Shown here one piece after another: positions 35,501 through 45,630 of a stretch of DNA of 64,000 bases. Source of the DNA: Zelopaecilomyces penicillatus (Eukaryota; Ascomycota; Sordariomycetes; Hypocreales; Pseudodiploosporaceae); assembly GCA_005765155.1 (NCBI GenBank), contig VCCP01000003.1, positions 5,642,001 to 5,706,000 of the forward strand, read 5' to 3'. Within the stretch, counting starts at the first letter, position 1. Each line of letters opens with the position of its first letter. Position numbers and translations under genes: made by a program. The notes below the pieces were generated by a model that had not been told where the DNA came from, did not search any database, and was given only the letters and a program-made list of their open reading frames with translations.

Positions 35501-38361
35501 ATCGTGTGGTATCTCATGATAACACATCGAGTCACATCACATAGCAATACATTGCGGTTGTGTCTAGTGGAGGGGACAATTGGTTCAAGTTCCTATCGTT
35601 CTAAAACCTCGACGCCGAGCTCCCTCGGTGATGGTGTGCTCTCTTCCACTCCGCCTCCGATTGAAGCCGCCGCAGTCCACCTGCCAGTAGATTAAATTCC
35701 TGATAGTGAACCATGGATAGGCTTGTGAGGTGAAGAGAGGATTGGTTGTTTCTGCTTTGCAGGACTTTGATGATTGTGTGTGTCCAATTAAAAGAGCAAC
35801 TCCTCCCAAGTCCCAGGCCAACTTCAGCCATCTTTCATTTAGCGGAATCAATATAGATTAGAACTTTTATAGAGCGCAGCCGCGTCCAGGGATGAGTGCC
35901 GATACACCATGATTAAATAGAAGGCTTGAGGTCTGGCTCCGACGCGTACCGCGACTGAAGCACTGGCTTTGATTAAGACATAATGCGCATGCAGAAAGGC
36001 TTGGTGAAGCATGCTGATGGCGTTGGCCCTCGAGGCTGAGCAAGCCCACTCTCGGGAAGCATGGCTGCTCTGATAGAAAGAATGAAACAATGCTCAGACT
36101 TTTACGAGCAGACCACTATTGTTCCTGGCTGCTTTGTTTTTGTCTTCCTACAGCCAACCCTACAGGGCGGGCTCAGCCATGTGAATTTTGCCAGCCAGCA
36201 ACCCCAACACTTTGAACCTCAAAAGATAGAGCAGAGAGCATCTATCTCTACTCTGTTACTCATTGCTGTATTGATTCCTAAGCACCCCGCATCCCGTGGA
36301 TATCGATAGCGCCACGTTCAAGGCAAATGCATAGCTTTTTGTCGGGACCGACTCCGATGACAGATGCAGCCTTGAAAGCCTCTCTCGGTAATTGGGTAGT
36401 AGTTCAATGAGTTGGAGCTGATGGGACATTAGCGAAATCTCAGGGTCAAGGCTTGTCGGATTACCCCGTGTGAAATCACAAAGTACCGTATCCATTCACA
36501 CAAGTCGAATGAGGCGTCTATTGGCGAGGAGGGCACTTGATAGTGTCACACACACAACAAAAGAACATGTGTTTTTCAGGGGAGTGAGTAGAGGTGGTAG
36601 AGGCAGGCGCCCTTTTTCCCTCGTTGTGGCTGATGCTTTATTAAACCCCACAAACATACCATATCCAATAGGGGAGCGTGAACATGGCATTTTTGAGAAT
36701 AGGCACAAACTGCCAGGCAGACGAACACACAAACTGGATCCGTAAAACGCATTGGCGCTTACACTTGGGATCAGTCGAATTGCCATGCTAGACCAAATTG
36801 TGCATAAAATCAAACTCACCTACTAGTCATGCTTCAAGTTCCTCAACATACGATCACGCGCCCCGCCCCCAAAGGCGTGTGTGGGCCATGGCTTTTAGCT
36901 AGTTTGGCCCTATGGCAGCTTCAAATCTGCGAACCAACAGGCTCTCATCCCGGGACGCCGGCACAGACAGCCCAGTACCCTCCCTTCCCATTGAAACGAA
37001 CCAACAAAGGGCCGAAGAATGATTCGCAGTTCATTTTTGTATCCTGCACCCATTCGCCACTCCGGCGTTGACACAGTCTCGGCCGATCGCATAAGGTCCA
37101 CGCGAGAATAGTAAGCTTCTGTACTAGGCGTAAAGAAACGACCCAGCAGGCAGGGTAAGGCTTGATATACCCAAGTCAGGTAGCTTGGGACACCCGAGAA
37201 ACAGCCTCTGAGTCCAGAGGAGGCAAATGAAAACCGACACTAACATATGATGCCTTGGACAGATGATGCCCGGATCTACTTGCAAAGTGCAAGGGCTTAC
37301 CGGAAACTGCAAGTAAGTTTGTGTAGGAAAAGCGCAACAAAGTTCAACCAGGTGACCGCGAATTCGTGATGATGGGAAATCTGCACAGGAATATTCATCA
37401 AATGGCATTACTCGAACTTGAACAGAAGAAGAAAATTGAACCATACGGCGGATTAAATGGTGAGAAAGAAGCACTTGAATGTTCCCGGAAATTCGTTAAT
37501 GTGTGGATATGTAGCGTGTCGAATTTCCTAACAGAACATCATCGGATTTGTCGTCATTCGATCTCGCAATCGACTTTTCTCATCCTGTCCCCAGACCACA
37601 CGATTTCAACAGTCCCATCTCATTTAGGCTCCCCCACCACCATGGTGCGGGATGGACGATGTGACTGAGAGTGTGCTAATGTGATGGGACATGGGTTGGC
37701 TGGCAGTAGCGCGTATGCACCGCCCCGGACGGCCCAATAATCTAATCGCCGCAGGGTCCTTCGCCATGCACAACGCATCCTCAAATGTAGCCCTGTTAGT
37801 TCTGGGACATGTTTGCAACCAAGCGTTGGATGGGAGAAGTCACATCCTGCTTAAAGCCAGTTGCTCGATCTCAATACTGTATCTAGTTTTGTTAGAGACC
37901 TGACCATCTTTGTGTATTGTACGGCAAGAGTGTTGGACACAATGCCCTTTTGACTGAGCAGTCGCCTGTGTCGCTGATTGTTGAGCGGCTATCCTAGATG
38001 TGTGTCGAGCTGGGGAAAATCGATAATACCAGGTTCAGTACTGGTACCACTGCCGGTCGATTGCGTGCATTCAGCGCATCTGTGGCCATAGTAACATGAG
38101 CAGCAAAGTCTCACAGGTTTCAAACTCAAACCCCCCGTTTGACAGCAGACAGGCAAAATGAATGCGGGCTTGGCACTTCCGCCGGGCTGGCAGTGTTATC
38201 ATAGGCCGGTTCTGGGGAACCCCCCTTCCCGTATAGCCAACCACTTTAGGTGCCTGTGGCCCTCGACAGTTGTCAAAAAGCAAACACAAGCGCGAGTGCG
38301 TTGGCTGACGAGACTGTGTTGCATGCTTGACGTAGGTAAATAATATGTATCCCTTGCCTGC

Positions 38362-38519
38362 CAACAGGCTGCAAAAGAAAACACAGCTGGGACCACCCCA
38401 AGAGATTTTAACTGATTTTTTTTTTACTAATATCGAGAAATCCAAGTTAAATAACTTAATAAGACTCTTTTATAAAGTTGGCGGTGTTATATCATGGGGT
38501 GTTTATTTTCACCCTTTTG
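38362..38519 (-). mobile_element. Short inverted-repeat element (copy 3, decayed)
   Basis: The left end begins CAACAGGCTGCAAAAG and continues AACACAGCTGGGACCA and CCCAAGAGAT, matching the reverse complement of the right half of the elements at 40976 and 51037. The right end reads, on the minus strand, CAAAAGGGTGAAAATAAACACC, with ACACCGCC just inside. So it is the same family, about 158 bp, inserted in the opposite orientation. The flanking pentamers (CCTGC and GGTGT) do not match, so no target duplication remains or the ends are misjudged. Confidence 0.68.
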
Positions 38520-40975
38520 GGTGTGCACTTCACTGCACCGCCCGCTGGTGTTTTAGCTCAGTAATTACTAGTAGGTATGTTTTACACTACACGGACGACG
38601 TACCTCTTTCGATATTTGGGTCATCCAAACAAGGATCAATCAAAGTGAAAGGATTACGAGCGCGGAGTAAATATTTCTATTTGCGCTCTCCTGAGTAAAG
38701 TATTGTCGTAACAGAACATTAACAGTAGAAACTTATTATACCTTACTCTGGACATGTGGGTAATTCCGTTTAGGGATTACATATAACCAACACACAGATA
38801 TCGAGCTGGCGAACGCATAAAACACTTACCCCTCGTGACCACTTACAGTGGTGATACCAATCTAGCAAATGCGCCAGTCAATAATGATAAAGTTGAGGAT
38901 ATCATGACTGATATAGGAATTAGTCGGCACACATATGAGAAGGCTTTCCGCATTTTTGCTGCTTGGCGATGTGAATGGTGTCGCGCCAACAGGCCATGTG
39001 CCATTGCCGCGATTGCAGACGGCCCATTGACCTCTTCGACTGCTGTCTTCTATTATTCGATATCGTGGATGTGTGTTGCATGGGCTTATAGACTCGGAAT
39101 CGTCATGGCCGATGGGAAATCAATAAATGAGCCGTATATTGCTGCTGCGCTTTGTTGCTCGAGGTTCGACGACCATAATTAGTCCATTCACCCTTTCGAC
39201 TAGGAAGACGTGCTGTTGGCCAGTGCTCAGCTAGGGTCCCTGTGCTAATCCCAGCAAGGCATAGCGGGCGGACCACACCTGCGGCCGCATCCCCCGCTGG
39301 AAATGCTGGTGGGCCACCGTTCTGCCTTGGTTCGCTCCCTGCCATTTGCTAGCAAGCTGTAACACGAGCACAACCCATGAGCCGCCTGCCCATGAACGGA
39401 AGCGAAAGGAACCAAAGAAACTAGGCTGTTTGGAGTTTGGAGCAATCAAGCCCATCATGGCATTCCACTCATCGCGTGGGGTTCGATGCTAATTGACATC
39501 CGCCCATGGAGGACATTCGGGTCGGTCCTGGACAAGGACAGCGTCTAACAGCGTCCAAGTCAGCCCCACGCCGCGTGCGCCATGCATGGCGAACGACCCT
39601 GAGGCACTTTGTTGTGGTGTTGGTCATCGCAACAGGAGCCACGTCTTTACAGACAAATGGTTGAATATGCACCAGCACCCCCCATGTCGAGTCCCGGTGG
39701 CAGCATGAAGCGAGCAACTAGGTAGAATCATGTCAGACAGGGGAAAATGGTAGGGAGGTGGGGGGACTCGGTGAGGATTCCATTTGCTCGCCGGACAGGG
39801 TTGGCACGCAAAGAGTAAGGCAAGGCAATCAGGGGTCTGCCAACAGGGACAAAACGTGCTGCCTTCTCCTGGCTCTGCCGCTGCCATGTCGCTGTCATGA
39901 TGGGGCAGGGGCGGACATGGCGTCGAGGGGTTCCCCAGTGTGGGTTGGTTTGGAGTACGTGTCCTGTGATCTATCCAAGACTTCTGCACGACCCCGTACA
40001 TAGGTACAGTACCGCATGCCAATGTTCACAGGCCAACAGAATGACACGGTGATGTGTTGCCTCGGAGGGTGAGAATGAAGGGGGGATGGAGCAGCAGCAG
40101 GAATGGTCCGAGGAGCATGTCGAGCTCTTGCCGTTCATTCGGCTCAGAGTCTGTCTTGTCCGGCCTTGTCCACGGCTGCCAGGCGTTGTCTGCAATGCTA
40201 CACACAGAGCTGCGGAAGAGTGGGCATCTACTTGTACTCAGGTGAGCTCGGCGAACCTGCCAATGGCAGAGGTGAGTTTGGGCGTTGGGTGTACCATAAG
40301 AAGCAGGCATGTAGACCGATTCGTGCCTGGAGGAGCTTCGAACAGACTCTGTCCATGTTTCCTTCGCTTAGATTCTTCTCGCTAGTTTGTTACGTACGCC
40401 ATTTTCCGAATACGTATTTGTGTCGACACTTGGAGCAAGGCGATGGTTGTTTTGTGGTCAAGAGCGACGGCACAATGATATTGTCTGAATGAGTCAAAGC
40501 CGTGCAAGCCTCAACAACGCCGGACTGGCCAATACCTTACTTGAACATATTGTACCTCTCTTCGTTCAGGAAGAGCCTCCCGTTGCCTGTTGGTGCGTGG
40601 GGCATCAATAGCCCTGGCAATTAGGCGTCACACTAAGCCACTCAGAGCCGTCGATTCAATTCGCCTTTCTGTGAGCGCACTTATGAGCGCACTTGCGAGC
40701 ATACCTGGGGGCATGATTTGAACATATGCGTGTGTGTGTGCCGGTCTGATGCAGAATGCAGCAACCTGAACCATTGCAGCCTGTCTGAGTAGGTCCGTGG
40801 CTTCACGGCCGTTGAACGGTTTGGAGGGAAGAGCCATGAACTGTTAAGCGGTCCTAGCACTTGCCCACTTAGCGACGGCCTTGATCCGTGCCTTCCAAGT
40901 GGGCGGGATGTGTCATCTGGTCTGGGCAAGAGGAGCCGCTGCCCCAACAAAGACAACCACCTACAATGAGCCTCC

Positions 40976-41160
40976 CAACAGGGTGCGAAAAAACACCGCC
41001 GATATGACAGTGTCTGGGTAGGTTCTAAACAAATACCTAAGTAGTTAACTTACTTGATTGAGTGTTTTGAATATTTCCAGAAATTGCTAGAGATTAATTG
41101 TAAATCTATTAGTTGAAATCTCTTAATGTGATCCTGACTGTGGTTTTTTGCACCCTGTTG
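40976..41160 (+). mobile_element. Short inverted-repeat element (MITE-like, copy 1)
   Basis: 185 bp bounded by inverted termini that start CAACAGGGTGC on both strands: left CAACAGGGTGCGAAAAAACA, right (minus strand) CAACAGGGTGCAAAAAACCA. It is flanked by a perfect 5-bp direct repeat CCTCC (40971-40975 and 41161-41165), as expected for a target-site duplication. It shares AACACCGCCG(A/G)TATGACAGTG on the left and TAAATCTATTA plus GATCC(T/C)G(A/G)CTGTG on the right with copy 2. Too short to code for a transposase, so non-autonomous. Superfamily not assigned. Confidence 0.85.
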
Positions 41161-43245
41161 CCTCCAAGTCATCTTGTCCTCACGACCCACTATTAATACG
41201 CAACTCGGTACGGAGTAGGCACCTATTCTTATCATCCACAGGCCTTGCCCGCTCCGCTACCAGAGACGGGTATGCACTTCCTGGGACTACCTGGGGCCTA
41301 CTGTATGGCGGCATGCACTCGATCGGACACGCTAACTCTTGCGTTGGGCCCTGAGCTATCGTGCCTGGGAAGGGGTGGGAGGGGGCGGACTTGGGGGTAC
41401 AGGACAAATGACCACCTGGGGACACAGGAGGACTACCTGTATTTAGCAAACGACGGCTGCTCTTTAACAGGTAACGCGGCTGGCGACCCGTCTCTCTGCC
41501 ACTGGACTGCTAGCACTAGTACGGAGTACTGCTGCAATGCAATGGATCGGGTCTCCAGGCCCCTCCCCACACACTAAGACTTGACACGAACAGCTCGGTA
41601 TCCCCAAACTGGTGGATGCTGTTTCTTGATGTGCTCTAATTATCTGTAGCAGATAATAAACCGCGTTCCTGCCGAGTTCTAACGTCTCATGCACACGCTA
41701 TTGAAGTGGTTCTCGCATGTGTGTGTATGTTTTGAGAGAGAGAGAGTGTGTGTGCAGTAATATCACTGGCAACAATATGTGCGTATTCGTACTTACCTCC
41801 CTCCCTGCGAGATATTAGTGCCTTAGTACTAAGGTGCCACCCTTACAGATAAGATAGCCCACCTCATCCTTTGCAAGACGAGGCTCAGTTAGTAATTACC
41901 TCGTCTCCACTTTGCATTTTGCATCCAAGCTTTTGCTTTTGTTGGTCGCGTGGGTTCGGCGCAGAATCAGGACGTTTGCCGACGGCGGGCTTCAAACAGC
42001 AGCCCACCATCCATCGCCATCCCCAGTGAGATAAACACCGCAAGATGTGCATGTCCACCAGGCGTGGGGCCCAGGCCAACGGGCCGCTGCTCGCATGCAA
42101 TGCAGGGCTGATCCCAGGGAACAGGACCGCAGCTGTCTGACCCAGCCTGAAGGAACACTCCGGTTTGCTGCCCGTTTATTGAATTTTTTTCCTATCCATA
42201 CGCTGTGACGACCTATGTTAACTCATCAGTGATCTCCATTTCTTGGCACCAGTGGCTGGGCAGCCATGTGAATGAGCAAAGCGCAGTGCGAAGAGATAGG
42301 TAACGCTGCGGAAATAACGCCATTACCGAGTCTTCACACAGAGCCATGTGTGGGAGAGAAGAGAGGGGGGGTGCAAAGAAATGCCGTCACAGGATCGACA
42401 AGCAATTTTGGCATTCTCGCGCCTAACAAATTAGTTTCACGCCTGCGTCTGATTTTAACTTTTCCACCTGAGAATCACCATCTAGACTTTCCCCCCTCAC
42501 CTCTCGACTGGATGCGCTCGACTCATGATTGGCCACATTGGTCTCCGGAGCTTAAAAGAACGACCAGAAAAGGCTACTGTCGAAACAACGACTCTAACAA
42601 TGCAAATTAAAATTCTCTGGGCAGCTATTCTGGGCTACTCCCCCCCTCTCACTATTCCCATCATCCATTGTCCACAAGGCTCAAGACCACACCGACGGCC
42701 CCAGTTAAATGGAAAGGATAAAAGCCTCTTGTCCCCAGGCGGGATGCAAGACGCGTGTGGCTTCCTGGACTCGGACATCCGAGTGTGGTGCTTCGCCATT
42801 AACATCCTTTACCCGTTCGTGACCTCAACATTGGCCGAAGACATGATTATAATTAGCAGTCATTCAGGATGCAGTTGTTTCCCCCCTTTTGCCATTTGCC
42901 TGTATTTTCCGTGTGAACTAGCGACAATTCGATACGAAACCCTGTGAATGTTGGAGGATGCAACCTTTAGTTGCCATACAGACAGTGATTGATCACTATA
43001 CAGGATGTATCTTGCTCTAACGCTCCTAGTTCTTCCTTCATCTTGTGTGTTTACTTTTCCGCTTTTCATGACCAGCGGTTCTTTCAGGCTTTGTACACAC
43101 ACAACACACACACACACACATCACTCAGACTCAATTTTATATCCACATACGTAGTATATCCTTTGTATAGGTTTGAAGGTGTGCGTGCAACGAGGCGGAA
43201 CCTGGTGTCGGTCATTGAACGCACTCGTACTCCGTACGTGCATCA

Positions 43246-43273
43246 TACATACATACATACAGGCAGGCAGGCA
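43246..43273. repeat. Compound tetranucleotide repeat (atac)n(aggc)n
   Basis: About four atac units followed by three aggc units, 9 bp downstream of a GTACTCCGTAC motif. Confidence 0.75.
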
Positions 43274-44205
43274 GATGAACAGCCTGGTATCACAAACAGC
43301 CTTTCTTGCCTACATGCATACACATGCTCTCTCTGTCCTATCACAGCAAACTTGGCCGACTAAAACAGCTTGCCCTCCCTCTGTTGTCGATCTGTTCTTT
43401 CTGGGGAGCAATTCTCTGGAACCCTTGGGCCAAGGCCCCGCTATTTATTCTTTCATCGCATTCCACACCCGCATCACACACTAGGGTTACCAGGCTCTGC
43501 GCTTATCACATTTGGCACAGACACGGCGGGTTGTCTAGTCTTTGCTCATGGATCGGGACCCGGGGTAATCATTACGTCCTAGCGAAGACGAGAGCGAGAG
43601 ACTGTTTGGGCTTTGTACCCAACACCTGGGATGTTGCCCCTTGCCCTTGGCTTTCAGTGTGGGTGCATGCGAGTGGATGATTGCGTCCATGGCAAAACCA
43701 GTCACCCATCCACACCAGGCCCTCGCATGCCATTGGGCGCCATCTCCTACATCAAGGTCTCACTCTCCCAGGAACAGGCGCACCTCTGCTGCATCCCAGC
43801 GTCGTCTGGTGGGCCTCTGACCACCCAATCCACACACCCTCCCCCCGGCCACACCCTCCAGCCTGCTCCAAACAGAGCCCAGTGCAAGCCCAAGCACACT
43901 AGACGGGCCAGTCCCATCCGGTACAAGCTCCGGCCTAAGCATCCAAGGGCTTCCGGCTGTTGTCCGTCGGCTGGTCTTGGGTCTTGGCCTGGTCCTCTGC
44001 TTGTTCTTGGTTTCGGGGGCCGGGGTCGCGTTCTGGCGGCGGCGACGGTAGTGGTGTGTGTCTGTGTTTCTGGTCTGGTCTGGCTGTCTTGTTAGGTTGG
44101 GGGTAATATGGTGTTGATGCCAGTTGGTATCTCATGCGAATAGTGCCTTGCACCTTCGCCAAGCCCGGGCACAGGCGCCTCCAGGCAAGGCACTAACTGG
44201 GAAAA

Positions 44206-44238
44206 AGCAGAAGCAGAAGCAGAAGCAGAAGCAGAAGA
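44206..44238. repeat. Hexanucleotide tandem repeat (agcaga)n
   Basis: More than five perfect 6-bp units, about 1.4 kb upstream of the RRM gene. Confidence 0.85.
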
Positions 44239-44443
44239 CTGACTGCGTTTACCAGGGCTTGCGCTGTCCACACGACGAAGAGGGACGGACGGCGGTTGAA
44301 GGACATAATGACATGTTTGAGGCACCAAGTACAAAGTACATCCGTACCTGCTGTTTGACTCCCTCCCAACTCTAGACGCAGTAGCCCACCCACACCTGCC
44401 TGCCTGCCTCCTGTGGGTAGATACATCAAGTACCTAGCCTGAA

Positions 44444-44483
44444 GGAGCCTGGAGCCTGGAGCCTGGAGCCTGGAGCTGGAGCC
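44444..44483. repeat. 7-bp tandem repeat (ggagcct)n
   Basis: Four perfect ggagcct units, then a degenerating fifth and sixth; non-coding. Confidence 0.85.
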
Positions 44484-45606
44484 GGTGACCGGTGGCCTAT
44501 TTTTGCTCCAGACACCACCAGGACGCCTGCTTGAGTACTGCGATAATTACCTTCGCGGTCCAGCGTACCCAGTGAGACCTGCTGCGACTGCCAGAGTCGC
44601 CTGCCTCCAAACCCGCCGCCCGTGCCAGCCCTTCCACCCTCTCGCCCTCTCCCACTCTCCACTCCTCGCACTCCCTCTCCCAATCTCTCTCTCTACTGAA
44701 TGTACTTTGCTTTGCGTCGCCCATCCGCTCGTCATCCCATCGTCCTTCCTAGCCCCTTCTGCTGCATCCTCGTCAAACACGCTCCCGCCTCGTCCAGTCT
44801 GCGTGCGCTGCCTATGTGCGCGCTGTCTCGACAGAACTCCGACAAAGCTTAGGCTCTATTCACGCGACGCATCCGGCTTTTTCGTGGGTTCTGCTCGCCG
44901 CTGCTGTCTTTTTGGGCGGTTTCAGGCATTCCCAGGCCCTCTCTGGCTCCTTCTAGCGCCCATTCACTCCCCATCACACGCAAACCCGACGCTTCCCACT
45001 GTGCTTCTCGCTGCGTTTTCCAGCGCCCGCCTCCCTGCAACACTCAAAAGGCGGCCATCGCCCACCATCGCATGCACACGCAGGCCTGCAATCACTCATC
45101 TACCACGTCCAGACCCGCCACCTCCAAGCGAACGCGCGCGCTGCGCTGCCACCACCGCCGCCTTTACTGCTACTGTTTCTATTTCCATTACAACATTTAC
45201 TGCGGCCATATAGATACCACCCTTTCGCCTTCGCAATTACCGCAATCATAGCAGCCGCTCAGCGCGCCTTGGACTGCCTGCCTCGCCTGCCTACACTCCC
45301 GCTCCGCTCTGTCCGCCCTCGTCAACCATTCGCTCCGCCGCTACGGCCCACGATTTCTTCTCTGCGCATCCACACAACCAGCCCATTTAGTGCCTGTTTG
45401 TCTATCTGCCAGTCACGCCGTGCGCGCTGACCCTCTCGATCACGTCCTCGCCCTCCGTCGTACTTGCGCTGCCCTCAACTCTATTTGCGACCGCGATTCG
45501 CATTTCGCAAGCCTCTCTTGCATCTTCGAAGAAACATCTCTCATCTCGTAGGCAGACAGCTCAGCATCGACACGAACCCAGTTCTGTTGCGTGTTGCTCC
45601 AAGCGC

Positions 45607-45630
45607 ATGTGCCTTGTCGTCAGGCCATGA
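45607..45630 (+). promoter_or_regulatory. Upstream ORF overlapping the start of the RRM gene
   Basis: ATG 45607 starts a seven-codon frame (MCLVVRP) whose TGA at 45628-45630 overlaps the main ATG 45627-45629 as ATGA. If the transcript includes this leader, ribosomes would meet this ORF directly before the main start, which could give termination-reinitiation or restrict translation. Confidence 0.5.

Larger units (their letters stand above)
30992..45626. other. 14.6-kb non-coding region between the GTPase and the Whi3-like gene
   Basis: The largest gene-free stretch. The many open frames on both strands either lack an ATG, are GT/CA-repeat driven, or show no recognisable domain. It contains two well-formed inverted-repeat elements or relics (38362, 40976), TG/CA microsatellites (32577, about 35047, about 43100), other short tandem repeats (43246, 44206, 44444), and three GTACGGAGTAC-type motifs (41208, 41519, 43227). 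From about 44600 to 45626 the plus strand is CT-rich and probably the leader of the RRM gene. Decayed genes or long non-coding RNAs cannot be excluded by eye. Confidence 0.5.

Noticed and set aside
38345..38698. 117-codon frame across the element at 38362
   Set aside because: Its first half is inverted-repeat element sequence in frame by chance; no protein similarity.
40971..41165. Assignment of the inverted-repeat element to Transib because of its 5-bp duplication
   Set aside because: Its ends do not start with the CACWRTG-type terminus known for Transib, so I left the superfamily open.
43613..44095. 160-codon Pro/Cys-rich frame
   Set aside because: TTG start, GT-repeat-derived C terminus, no domain.
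44485..45213. 242-codon plus-strand open frame upstream of the RRM gene
   Set aside because: No ATG start (GTG), driven by CT-rich composition, no domain; better explained as leader or promoter sequence.
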